A stretch of DNA of 20,454 nucleotides from Chitinophagaceae bacterium (GTDB lineage: Bacteria; Bacteroidota; Bacteroidia; Chitinophagales; Chitinophagaceae). Below the pieces are notes generated by a model. It had not been told where the DNA came from, ran no database searches, and worked only from the letters and a program-made list of their open reading frames with translations. The DNA is taken from the NCBI GenBank assembly GCA_021151685.1, contig JAGKWS010000074.1:1-20454 (forward strand), read 5' to 3'. Shown here piece after piece: positions 1 to 8,117 of the stretch (positions are counted from its first letter, which is position 1; each line of letters begins with the position of its first letter). The translations under genes were made by a program, and so were the position numbers.

Positions 1-206
1 CACTGGCCGAGGGTACAGGCTTCATTTATTCGCTGCGTTTTGCCAATGCTGCTAAAATCGGCAAGGCAAAATCAGATGCCATGCTGGCCAGCCTGATGAA
101 TAAAGAAAATGGTTTCTGGTCGTTGACCAATGCAGATATCGATGTGGTACGCGACGAAATTGCAACTACATTCAGCATCAGCAAAGACGCAATTGTAAAC
201 CACTAA
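1..206 (+). CDS. C-terminal end of a probable DUF4856-type lipoprotein (partial)
   Basis: An open frame runs in from the left edge and stops at TAA 204-206, giving the last 67 residues of a protein whose start lies outside the window. It contains an EGTGFIYSLRF segment and a helical tail ending in FSISKDAIVNH. From memory this resembles the C-terminus of DUF4856 lipoproteins, which in Bacteroidota sit directly upstream of imelysin and TonB-receptor genes; that neighbourhood is exactly what follows here. The family has no established biochemical activity; a surface or periplasmic role in metal uptake is inferred from the operon only. Without the N-terminus neither lipobox nor domain boundaries can be confirmed. 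The coding frame is secure; the family call is moderate. Confidence 0.6.
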   Translation, partial: LAEGTGFIYSLRFANAAKIGKAKSDAMLASLMNKENGFWSLTNADIDVVRDEIATTFSISKDAIVNH

Positions 207-238
207 TACATAACATATTTTTGTGGATGAAGACGAGG

Positions 239-259
239 GCTGCCGGGTAATCCGGCAGC
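239..259 (+). terminator. Hairpin between the DUF4856-like gene and the imelysin gene
   Basis: GCTGCCGG (239-246) and CCGGCAGC (252-259) form a perfect 8-bp GC-rich stem with a 5-base loop. Only a short TTT follows, so it is a weak intrinsic terminator. It could instead be a partial terminator or an RNA-stabilising hairpin that lets the upstream lipoprotein be expressed more strongly than the downstream genes. It lies 32 bases after the upstream stop and about 25 bases before the next start. Confidence 0.5.
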
Positions 260-284
260 TTTGGTCGTAGAAAAATGAGTGATT

Positions 285-1415
285 ATGATGAGAAAATGGT
301 TAGTAACAACATTATTGGCCGCTGCTGCTACAACCACGCTGGTAGTAAGCTGCACCAAAGACAAAGACAAAACCGATACCCCCGGTAGCAATTACGACAG
401 GGGAGCTATGCTCTCCAATTATGCCGACAACTACCTGACACCTGCCTATGCCGACATGGCTACGAAAATGGCGCAGTTGAAGACCGATGCAGAGGCGTTT
501 GTAGCAGCACCAGATACCGCAAAACTCATTGCATTGCGGGCATCGTGGGTACAAGCATATACCACATGGCAGGGGGTAGAGATTTTGGAGTTTGGCCCCG
601 AAGCCAGTATCTCGCTGCGCGATTATTTCAACATCTATCCCGTTTCCGTTACCAAAGTCAACAACAACATTGCTTCCAGCACCTACGATTTGGAACAATT
701 CGTCAACAAAGATGCGCAGGGCTTCCCCGCACTCGATTATTTGTTGAATGGTATTGCCACTACCAATGCGGGTATCACCGCTATGTACACCACCGATGCG
801 GCTGCCACCGCACGCAAGCAGTATTTGTCGGCCATTGTAACCAAAATGAACACCAAAATAGTAGCGGTAAAAGATGCATGGGCTACCTACAAATCGGGTT
901 TTACTGCCAACACTTCTACCAATGCGGGTAGCAGTATGTCGGTAATGACCAATGCTTTTATGCTCTATTACGAGCGTTATGTACGCGCTGGCAAAATTGG
1001 TTTGCCGGTGGGTGCCATGAGTGGCGTAGCCGCACCAGAGCTTACCGAAAGTTACTATTATCCCACATTGTCCAAAGAACTGGCCATTGTTGCCCTCAAC
1101 AGTGTTATAGCATGGTACGAAGGTCGTGGCTACAACAACGGTGCCGACGGTCAGGGCTTCAAAGACTATCTTACAGCCGTAGCAACCAAAGACAACACCG
1201 GCAAGCTGATGGCCGATGTCATCAGTACAGAGTTTGCCGAAGCAAAGGCCGAACTGGCCTCAATGCCATCGCCCATACGCAACGCCGTTACTACCAACCG
1301 GGCCGATGTGCTGAAGGTATACGAGCAAATGCAACAATTGGTGCCACTCCTCAAGGTCGATATGGTTTCGGCATTCGGTATCTCCATCACCTACACCGAT
1401 AATGACGGTGACTAA
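285..1415 (+). CDS. Imelysin-like lipoprotein (putative iron-regulated, outer-membrane/periplasmic)
   Basis: The protein has 376 residues. I chose ATG 285 because it gives a compact lipoprotein signal: MMRKW, a hydrophobic stretch, then VVSC with the acylated Cys at about residue 23. GTG 279 and ATG 288 are also possible. The rest is helical and matches the imelysin/ICMP family, which consists of two four-helix bundles. The family's GxHxxE motif is replaced by G146-F-P148-A-L-D151 (GFPALDYLL), a form I associate with Bacteroidota imelysin-like proteins of uncertain activity. Imelysins are often iron-regulated and encoded with iron-uptake genes. The next start is 14 bases downstream and the operon leads to a FecA-like receptor, so a substrate-capture role for metal uptake is likely. 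Peptidase activity is doubtful given the altered motif. Confidence 0.85.
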   Translation: MMRKWLVTTLLAAAATTTLVVSCTKDKDKTDTPGSNYDRGAMLSNYADNYLTPAYADMATKMAQLKTDAEAFVAAPDTAKLIALRASWVQAYTTWQGVEILEFGPEASISLRDYFNIYPVSVTKVNNNIASSTYDLEQFVNKDAQGFPALDYLLNGIATTNAGITAMYTTDAAATARKQYLSAIVTKMNTKIVAVKDAWATYKSGFTANTSTNAGSSMSVMTNAFMLYYERYVRAGKIGLPVGAMSGVAAPELTESYYYPTLSKELAIVALNSVIAWYEGRGYNNGADGQGFKDYLTAVATKDNTGKLMADVISTEFAEAKAELASMPSPIRNAVTTNRADVLKVYEQMQQLVPLLKVDMVSAFGISITYTDNDGD

Positions 1416-1429
1416 TCAATAACAAATTA

Positions 1430-2800
1430 ATGGGTCTATTACCTGCCAAATTCCGGAACTACCTCAACCAGCCGCTACATTCGGCTCCGTTGGCGTTGTT
1501 CCGGTTTTTGTTTGGTATCATGCTGGCGGGTGGAGTATTGCGCTTTTGGCTGCATGGTTGGATAGGTGAATTGTATATACGTCCACAATTTTACTTTCAC
1601 TATTACGGTTTTTCGTGGGCACATCCGTACAGTGCTACCAGTACCTATCTGTTGTTTCTGGTATGTGGTGTCAGTGCTTTGTTTTTTGCACTGGGGCTGT
1701 TTTACAGATTTTCGGCAGTGGTTTTGTTCCTGTCTTTTACATGGATAGAGCTGCTCGATAAAACCAACTACCTCAATCACTATTACTTTGTTACCCTCGT
1801 CCTATTCCTCATGATCTGGCTCCCGGCGCACGTCACTCTATCAGTAGATTGTATCCGTAAGCCACAGATTGCCCGCCGTTTTGTACCCCGGTTTACAGTG
1901 GGTAGCATACGGCTTATGATGGCCATTGTGTATGTGTATGCCGGGCTTGCCAAACTGAATAGCGACTGGCTGGTAAACGCCATGCCGCTGCGTTTGTGGC
2001 TACCTGCCAAAAACGATTTGCCACTTATCGGCCCACTGCTCAACGAAGTATGGGTTGCCTTTTTCTTTAGTTGGTTTGGTGCCGTGTACGACCTCACCAT
2101 CCCATTCTTTTTACTAAAGCGGGCCTCCCGCATCTGGGCCTACGCTGCCGTAGTGGTATTTCATGTGGCCACATCTATATTGTTTCCTATAGGTATGTTT
2201 CCCTACATAATGGTACTATCGGCATTGGTGTTCTTCGATAGTGCCGATGTTGATGCCCTGCTGCAAAAATGTAAAAATCATTTTACAAAGATTCCCGTAT
2301 ATCAGGGCAATGATATATATACCTTTGCACCCCGAATGCAGCAGGTATTACTGGCTGGCTTGCAGGTGTTCTTTGCCATACAGTTGCTGTTGCCGTGGCG
2401 TTATCTATTGATGCCGGGCGAGTTGTTTTGGACAGAGGAAGGCTACAGATTTTCGTGGCGGGTCATGCTGATGGAGAAAACGGGCTATGCCCAGTTTGTG
2501 GTGCAAGATGCTACCGGCAAGCGGGTAGGGGTCAACAATAGCGAATTTCTCACCCCCAATCAGGAGAAAATGATGGCTACCCAGCCCGATTTTCTGGTGC
2601 AGTACGCACATCTGCTGCGTACCGAGTATGCCAAAAGGGGAATGGTACAGCCCAAAGTAACGGCCACAGTATATGTGGCACTGAATGGCAGGCGCAGCCG
2701 CTTATTTGTAGACCCCGAGGTAGACTTGGCTGCACAAACAGACGGTTGGGCGCACAAACAATGGATAAAGTTATACGACGATAAGATATATGGTTTGTAG
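1430..2800 (+). CDS. HTTM / vitamin K-dependent gamma-glutamyl carboxylase-like integral membrane protein
   Basis: The protein has 456 residues: several membrane helices in about residues 20-325, then a soluble C-terminal domain. Similarity to animal GGCX, compared from memory, extends over the whole length. Examples are DKTNYLNHYYF (110-120), AGLAKLNSDW (171-180), FHVATSILFPIGMFPY (244-259), FSWRVML (341-347) and VDPEVDL (427-433). K175 falls where GGCX has its catalytic base Lys218, and H117 sits in the conserved NH-Y segment. GGCX uses reduced vitamin K, O2 and CO2 to carboxylate glutamates; Bacteroidota would have menaquinone as the quinone. The target is unknown; the neighbouring lipoproteins are candidates. 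The stop overlaps the TonB receptor start, suggesting translational coupling. Family assignment is strong; carboxylase activity is unproven. Confidence 0.88.
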   Translation: MGLLPAKFRNYLNQPLHSAPLALFRFLFGIMLAGGVLRFWLHGWIGELYIRPQFYFHYYGFSWAHPYSATSTYLLFLVCGVSALFFALGLFYRFSAVVLFLSFTWIELLDKTNYLNHYYFVTLVLFLMIWLPAHVTLSVDCIRKPQIARRFVPRFTVGSIRLMMAIVYVYAGLAKLNSDWLVNAMPLRLWLPAKNDLPLIGPLLNEVWVAFFFSWFGAVYDLTIPFFLLKRASRIWAYAAVVVFHVATSILFPIGMFPYIMVLSALVFFDSADVDALLQKCKNHFTKIPVYQGNDIYTFAPRMQQVLLAGLQVFFAIQLLLPWRYLLMPGELFWTEEGYRFSWRVMLMEKTGYAQFVVQDATGKRVGVNNSEFLTPNQEKMMATQPDFLVQYAHLLRTEYAKRGMVQPKVTATVYVALNGRRSRLFVDPEVDLAAQTDGWAHKQWIKLYDDKIYGL

Positions 2801-4970
2801 GGTCGGTTGGTTGATGGTGTTAATGGTGCCCATGTCCGCAATAGCGCAGGACACGGTAAGGCAATTGAAGTCGGTAGAGATACGCGATAAGCGTAACGAC
2901 GATTTCCGTAGCATGAATCAGGTAGAGGGCATGAAGCTCACTGCCGGCAAAAAGACCGAACTCATCAATGTAGAGCAACTCACCGTCAATAAATCTACCA
3001 ACAACGCCCGTCAGGTTTTTGCCAAAGTAGCCGGGCTCAACATTTTTGAAAACGATGGCTCTGGCCTGCAACTGAGCGTAGGCGGCCGGGGATTGGACCC
3101 TAACCGTACTGCCAACTTTAATGTACGCCAAAACGGATACGACATCAGTGCCGATGCATTGGGTTATCCCGAAAGTTACTACACACCACCCACCGAGGCA
3201 CTGAAACGTATTGAAGTCATTAAAGGGGCATCGGGCCTGCAATACGGTACCCAATTCGGAGGCCTGCTCAATTTTGAGATGAAGCAGCCCGACGACTGGA
3301 AAGAGCCTGTAAAGGTAGAGTCGCGGCAAACAGGTGGTTCGTGGGGGTATTTTGGTTCTTACAACAGCATAGGAGGCACCAAGGGGAGGTTGTCCTATTT
3401 CTCCTACGTTCAGTACAAGCGTGGCAATGGCTGGCGGCCCAACAGTGGTTTTGAAGCCATTAATGCCTATGCCGATGTGCATTACAGACTTACCGCCAAA
3501 CATACATTGGGGCTGGAGCTAACCCATATGAACTACCTGTCGCAGCAACCGGGCGGCCTTACCGATGCCATGTTCCTACAAGACCCACGGCAAAGCAACC
3601 GTACCCGCAACTGGTTTGCGGTAAACTGGAATTTGGCAGATTTGGAATGGGATTTCAAAATATCGGACAGAACACGCTGGCAAACACGCATAAATGGTCT
3701 GTATGCCTCGCGCGATGCCATAGGGTATCGCCCCAACCGACCGTCTCAGGTAGATAATGGTGGTGCCCGCGACCTCATGAAGGGGCTTTTCCGCAACGTA
3801 ACCATGGAAAGCCGGTTCATGCACCGGTACACCTTCCGCCAGCAGCAGAATACCTTACTCGTGGGCACCCGCACCTATTATGGACGCACTATTGCCCGTC
3901 AGGGGTTTGTAGACAATGGAAGCGGTCCCGATTTCAACTACCCCAACGAAGAGGCCGATTTGATGTCGGACTACGAAAACCCTAACCTCAACTATGCGGC
4001 CTTTGCCGAAAACATTTTCCGTTTCGGACCTCAGTTTAGTATCACCCCCGGCTTCAGGGCCGAGTATATACACACCGGCACCAGCGGGTATTTCCGCGAC
4101 CGACAAACCGACCTTGCTGGCAATGTCATTGTAGACAATTTGCAATATGACGACAAGCAATTGCCCCGAACTTTTCTACTGGGTGGGGTAGGGCTGGCTT
4201 ACAAACCTTCTGACAATGTAGAGCTGTATGGCAATATGTCGCAAAACTACCGCTCAGTCACTTTCTCCGACATTCGCACACTCAATCCTTCTTTCGAGAT
4301 AGACCCCAACATCAAAGACGAGCGTGGTTGGAGTGCCGACCTCGGTAGCAGGGGGGGCAAGGGGGCTTTCCGGTACGATGCCAATCTATTTTTCCTCTTC
4401 TATGGCAACCGCATAGGCGAGTATTTCTACAAAACACCCAATTATATGGTCATTCGCCGCCGGGGCAATCTGGGCGAGGCCAATGTGTATGGTCTGGAAT
4501 CGTATCTGGAACTGAACGCCATGAAGCTGGTAAAGTATACGGGCGATAAATGGAAATTGAACATCTACTCTAACTTTGCGCTAACAGAGGCAACCTACAC
4601 CAAAAGTGCCATGCCCGATGTAGTGGGCAAACGTGTAGAATATGTACCCCTTGTTAACTGGCGTAGCGGCATTCAGACGCACTACCGCAACGTCCGCCTT
4701 ACACTACAGTACAGCATGCTTACCGGGCAGTATGCCGATGCTACCAATGCTACCGATGGGGGCTTTAGTGCCGTAAATGGCCTCATCCCTGCTTACAACA
4801 TTGCCGATGTATCGGCTGGCTACACATGGAAGCGGTATACCATAGAGGCCACTGTCAATAATGTACTGAATGCGGCATACTTCACACGCAGGGCAACAGC
4901 CTATCCCGGTCCGGGTATTATACCGGGCGATGGTAGAGCGTTTTTTGTAACATTGGGTGTCAAAATATAG
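2790..4970 (+). CDS. FecA-like TonB-dependent outer-membrane receptor
   Basis: The protein has 726 residues. ATG 2790 overlaps the upstream stop by 11 bases and gives the only start with a positive n-region (MVCR), followed by a signal peptide ending near AIA-Q (residues 17-20). A plug domain follows at about 45-170, with GGRGLDPNRTANFNVRQNG and the typical end of the plug, IEVIKGASGLQYGTQFGGLLNF-like (written here only as a landmark). The remainder is a 22-strand-type beta-barrel rich in aromatic and Gly turns, ending in TLGVKI with the usual hydrophobic C-terminus. No N-terminal carboxypeptidase-regulatory-like domain is present, unlike SusC receptors. Plug motifs resemble ferric dicitrate/siderophore receptors (FecA class), so iron-chelate import is the likely job. 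The substrate cannot be read from sequence. Confidence 0.93.
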   Translation: MVCRVGWLMVLMVPMSAIAQDTVRQLKSVEIRDKRNDDFRSMNQVEGMKLTAGKKTELINVEQLTVNKSTNNARQVFAKVAGLNIFENDGSGLQLSVGGRGLDPNRTANFNVRQNGYDISADALGYPESYYTPPTEALKRIEVIKGASGLQYGTQFGGLLNFEMKQPDDWKEPVKVESRQTGGSWGYFGSYNSIGGTKGRLSYFSYVQYKRGNGWRPNSGFEAINAYADVHYRLTAKHTLGLELTHMNYLSQQPGGLTDAMFLQDPRQSNRTRNWFAVNWNLADLEWDFKISDRTRWQTRINGLYASRDAIGYRPNRPSQVDNGGARDLMKGLFRNVTMESRFMHRYTFRQQQNTLLVGTRTYYGRTIARQGFVDNGSGPDFNYPNEEADLMSDYENPNLNYAAFAENIFRFGPQFSITPGFRAEYIHTGTSGYFRDRQTDLAGNVIVDNLQYDDKQLPRTFLLGGVGLAYKPSDNVELYGNMSQNYRSVTFSDIRTLNPSFEIDPNIKDERGWSADLGSRGGKGAFRYDANLFFLFYGNRIGEYFYKTPNYMVIRRRGNLGEANVYGLESYLELNAMKLVKYTGDKWKLNIYSNFALTEATYTKSAMPDVVGKRVEYVPLVNWRSGIQTHYRNVRLTLQYSMLTGQYADATNATDGGFSAVNGLIPAYNIADVSAGYTWKRYTIEATVNNVLNAAYFTRRATAYPGPGIIPGDGRAFFVTLGVKI

Positions 4971-5013
4971 ACACACAGGGAACATATAGCCTCATTTACC
5001 ACAAAAGATGCTA

Positions 5014-5021
5014 TAAATTTG
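5014..5021 (+). promoter_or_regulatory. Candidate -7 element upstream of the membrane-fusion protein gene
   Basis: TAAATTTG matches the Bacteroidota TAnnTTTG -7 element exactly and lies 63 bases before the ATG at 5084, in the gap after the TonB receptor. A second near match, TATATTTA, is at 5055-5062. No convincing -33 TTG/TTTG element is at the right spacing for either, so the assignment is tentative. Confidence 0.35.
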
Positions 5022-5083
5022 TACTGGTCTATCGGGTAGGCCGCAACCATCACTTATATTTACACCTCAATTACTCCGTCCAT

Positions 5084-6472
5084 ATGGCAGCCATCTCCGA
5101 CAGTAAGTTGCAGGAAGCGTCTTCAGGTAAAAAATCACGCAAAATCATCTGGATTATTGCCGCTTTTCTGGTGGTAATAGCCATCATTGTACTCATAGTT
5201 CGTAGTAAAAAGGACGATGGCACCAAAGTAGCCATAGAAGCTGTTGCACGCCATACTATAACAGAGACAGTATCGGCAAGTGGTAAAATTTACCCTGTAA
5301 CCGAAATCAAAATTGCACCCGAGGTAAGTGGCGAAATCAAGGAGCTGAACATACAAGAGGGCGACAGTGTACACAAAGGCGATGTATTGGTACGCATCAA
5401 TGCCGCCATATACAATTCTTTGGTAAGTCAGGCATCGGCCACCGTATCGCAATCTAAGGCAGGGGCAGAGAACTCTGCCGAAATGATTGGGCAGGCACAA
5501 TCTCAATACGAGTTGGCTCTGGCCACGCACAACCGCAACAAGAAGCTATACGAGCAAAAGGTAATCTCTCAGTTAGAGTTCGAGCAAGGCGAAGCCTCTT
5601 TCAAATCGGCCAAGGCTACCCTCGATGCCGCTAAAGCATCGGCCAGTGGCGGCAAATACAATGTGCAGGCAGCTATGGCAGGCCTTTCTCAGGCACAGGA
5701 AAACTTACAGAGAACTACCATTATTGCTCCGGCATCTGGCATCATTTCTCAGTTGAATGTTAAAAAGGGCGAACGCGTAGTGGGTACAGCCCAAATGGCG
5801 GGTACCGAAATGCTCACCATTGCCGATATGAGCCACATAGAAGTGCGGGTAGATGTGAGCGAGACGGACATATCTAAAGTGAAAATTGGCGATACCAGTA
5901 TCATAGAAGCCGATGCATACCGCAATCGCAAGTTCAAGGGTATTGTATCTAAAATTGGTGTCAGCAGCTCCAAGTCCGTGATGTCGGCTACAGGTTCGGG
6001 CTCAGACCAGGTGACCAACTATACCGTACACATCATGATATTGCCTTCCAGCTACGAGGACATTGCGCAGAAGCTGCCCAAGGGCAAATTCCCCTTCAAG
6101 CCGGGCATGTCGGCATCGGTAGAAATTCAAACCAACCGTCAGGAAAACATACTGTCGGTGCCCGTAAATGCGGTTACTACCCGCGACTGGCCCGATAGCA
6201 TGAAGAAAAAAGAAGAACTGGCCGACATTACGTCCGAAATACGTCAGGTAGTTTTTGTGTACGACGAGAGTAAAAAAACGGTAGCGCTACGCGATGTAAA
6301 AACCGGATTGCAAGACAATAAGTATCTCGAGATAACCGAAGGGCTAAAGGAAAACGATAAGGTCATTACCGCACCTTACGGTGCCATTGCCCGTACCCTG
6401 TCCGACAAGTCGCATGTGCAGGTGGTAGACAAAGAAAAACTCTTTGAAAACAAGGATAAAGACAAAGAGTAA
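5084..6472 (+). CDS. HlyD/MacA-type membrane-fusion (periplasmic adaptor) protein
   Basis: The protein has 462 residues. One N-terminal membrane anchor is at about residues 20-40 (IIWIIAAFLVV...). The first biotinyl-lipoyl half-motif is APEVSGEIKELNIQEGDSVHKGDVLVRI (about 84-111, cited as a region). A coiled-coil hairpin rich in Ala/Gln/Glu follows (about 115-210), then the second lipoyl half (APASGIISQLNVKKGERV), a beta-barrel domain and a membrane-proximal domain. This is the standard adaptor layout of tripartite RND or MacAB efflux systems, linking an inner-membrane pump to a TolC-like channel. Unusually, no pump or TolC gene is adjacent: the next gene is an amino-acid permease. The partner is presumably encoded elsewhere, so substrates are unknown. 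Confidence 0.9.
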   Translation: MAAISDSKLQEASSGKKSRKIIWIIAAFLVVIAIIVLIVRSKKDDGTKVAIEAVARHTITETVSASGKIYPVTEIKIAPEVSGEIKELNIQEGDSVHKGDVLVRINAAIYNSLVSQASATVSQSKAGAENSAEMIGQAQSQYELALATHNRNKKLYEQKVISQLEFEQGEASFKSAKATLDAAKASASGGKYNVQAAMAGLSQAQENLQRTTIIAPASGIISQLNVKKGERVVGTAQMAGTEMLTIADMSHIEVRVDVSETDISKVKIGDTSIIEADAYRNRKFKGIVSKIGVSSSKSVMSATGSGSDQVTNYTVHIMILPSSYEDIAQKLPKGKFPFKPGMSASVEIQTNRQENILSVPVNAVTTRDWPDSMKKKEELADITSEIRQVVFVYDESKKTVALRDVKTGLQDNKYLEITEGLKENDKVITAPYGAIARTLSDKSHVQVVDKEKLFENKDKDKE

Positions 6473-6506
6473 GTAAATATTCCTCTTGCCATTCGCAGCA
6501 CCACAC

Positions 6507-7823
6507 ATGAGCATCAAACCACAACTTTCCCGGTTCGATCTCACCATGATTGTGGTAAGCCTTGTCATAGGTATGGGTATATTCCGTACTCCGGGGCAGG
6601 TGGCATTGCAGGCGGGTAGTCCCACCTTGTTTTATGCCGCATGGGTTTTTGGTGGTGTCGTTACCCTTTGTGGCGCATTCACCTTTGCCGAGATTGGTTC
6701 CGGCTATCCGCAGGCTGGTGGCTTTTATAAAACATTGTCGCACTGTTTTCACCCCGCAGTGGCGTTTATGGCCGAGTGGGTGCTGGCATTGTCCAATATT
6801 GCTTCGGTGGCTGCTGTAGCCATCATAGGTGCCGGTTACATCAATCCCATTTTGCTGCCAGCCCATATGCAGGGCCCATGGGCCATCCGTTGCACCACTA
6901 TTATATCGGTCTTGTTGCTCTACGGGGTCAATCTCGGTGGTGTGCGCATGAGTGCATGGGTGCAAAATGTACTCACACTATTCAAGATAATGATGGTAAT
7001 ACTGCTCTGCTTTGCCATCTGGCATCAGGGTGGTGTAGTACCCGTCACCACGGTTACACCATCTGTTCATCCTCCTCTACAGGCTTTCGGTGTAGCGTTG
7101 ATACCTGTTTTCTTTACCTATACCGGTTATGCACTCACCATCAATATGGGGGGCGATGCTACCAATGCTTCCCGAAACCTGCCACGGGCCATATTCACTG
7201 GCATCGGCATAGTGGTCGCATTGTATCTGGCTATCAACTATGCATACTGTCAGGTATTGGGTTTTGGAGGGTTGCAGCAAAGCCACATACCCGCAGCCAC
7301 CATGGCCGGGGCCTTGTTTGGCAAGCCGGGGGTCTATGTCACATCGCTGTTGATGTTCTTTTCGGTATTAGCCTATGTCAATGTGTACATACTCACCAAC
7401 CCACGTGTCTACTACGCTATGGCTACCGATGGGGTGCTACCGCCTGTCTTTGCCAAAGTACATAGCAAAACCCAGGTGCAGGTGCCCGGTATTACGGTCT
7501 TTACAGTGGCTGTTTTGGTCACTCTCTTTTTTGCCAACTCTTTTGGGTCCCTGCTCAACTACACCATGTTCTTCAATACCACAGGGCTCATACTCGGAGC
7601 CAGTGCCATTTTTGTTCTGCGCAAGCGTGGGCATGCCGGCAAAGACGCTTACCAAATGCGCTGGTATCCGTTGGCACCGCTGGTGTTTATAGCAGCCTAT
7701 CTATACCTAACCTTTTGTATTGTAGCCGATGATGTTTCGGCATTGCCTGCCTATCTGGCAGCATTCGCCATTGGTGGCTTTGTCTATTGGGGTAGCACAC
7801 GCTTGTGGCGTTCTGTCAGGTAA
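6507..7823 (+). CDS. APC-superfamily amino-acid permease
   Basis: The protein has 438 residues. ATG 6507 (MSIKPQLSRFDL) is preferred over an in-frame TTG 21 bases upstream. It is hydrophobic throughout with about 12 predicted helices. TM1 carries IGMGIFRTPG (residues 21-30), the unwound G-x-G-IF substrate-binding motif of LAT/APC transporters, and TM2 includes FAEIGSGYPQAGGFY, where the acidic and PxxGG-like signature of the family lies. The closest type is the amino-acid/polyamine exchangers of the LAT-like branch, in the inner membrane. It starts 34 bases after the adaptor gene and may be co-transcribed with it, although no functional link is obvious. The specific amino acid cannot be called. 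Confidence 0.9.
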   Translation: MSIKPQLSRFDLTMIVVSLVIGMGIFRTPGQVALQAGSPTLFYAAWVFGGVVTLCGAFTFAEIGSGYPQAGGFYKTLSHCFHPAVAFMAEWVLALSNIASVAAVAIIGAGYINPILLPAHMQGPWAIRCTTIISVLLLYGVNLGGVRMSAWVQNVLTLFKIMMVILLCFAIWHQGGVVPVTTVTPSVHPPLQAFGVALIPVFFTYTGYALTINMGGDATNASRNLPRAIFTGIGIVVALYLAINYAYCQVLGFGGLQQSHIPAATMAGALFGKPGVYVTSLLMFFSVLAYVNVYILTNPRVYYAMATDGVLPPVFAKVHSKTQVQVPGITVFTVAVLVTLFFANSFGSLLNYTMFFNTTGLILGASAIFVLRKRGHAGKDAYQMRWYPLAPLVFIAAYLYLTFCIVADDVSALPAYLAAFAIGGFVYWGSTRLWRSVR

Positions 7824-8117
7824 TACAGTTATCGTTTCATGCCATTTAAATAAGATGTTTGTGTGGCAACACATGGGCCTTTGTGGCCTTAATGTCTGCT
7901 ATAAATCTTTGTGTTTCTTTGTGTTACATTTTTGTGCCCTATGTGGTAAAGAAACTTTTCTATACCATATTTTGAAGTCAATTTGGTATTAGTCGCAATG
8001 CTTTGTACCAGTATGCGTCTACAGTCGGCATATGGGTAGTTCTGTTCAAATGTGAAATTTAATTAGTTGTTTTCTGGTCAATGCCACTTTGGTAATAGTG
8101 GTATAATGCATATAGTA
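7824..8117. repeat. 294-base intergenic region with degenerate CTTTGTG repeats
   Basis: There is no supportable gene here. From 7857 to 7945 the plus strand carries GTTTGTG (7857-7863), CTTTGTG (7879-7885, 7907-7913, 7917-7923), TTTTGTG (7930-7936) and CTATGTG (7939-7945) at irregular 9-28-base spacing. On the minus strand the tract reads as CACAAAG units, a style of degenerate repeat that I recall from intergenic DNA of many unrelated bacteria; no function is established to my knowledge. The rest (7950-8117) is AT-rich and has only short imperfect inverted repeats near the 3' end of the stress-protein gene, with no convincing terminator. Confidence 0.5.

Noticed and set aside
2820..3503. Open frame of 227 codons antisense to the TonB receptor
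   Set aside because: It covers the conserved plug-domain coding region and its translation has no recognisable domain; shadow of the real gene.
7824..8117. CRISPR array from the repeated CTTTGTG units
   Set aside because: Units are only seven bases, degenerate and unevenly spaced, and no cas gene is nearby.
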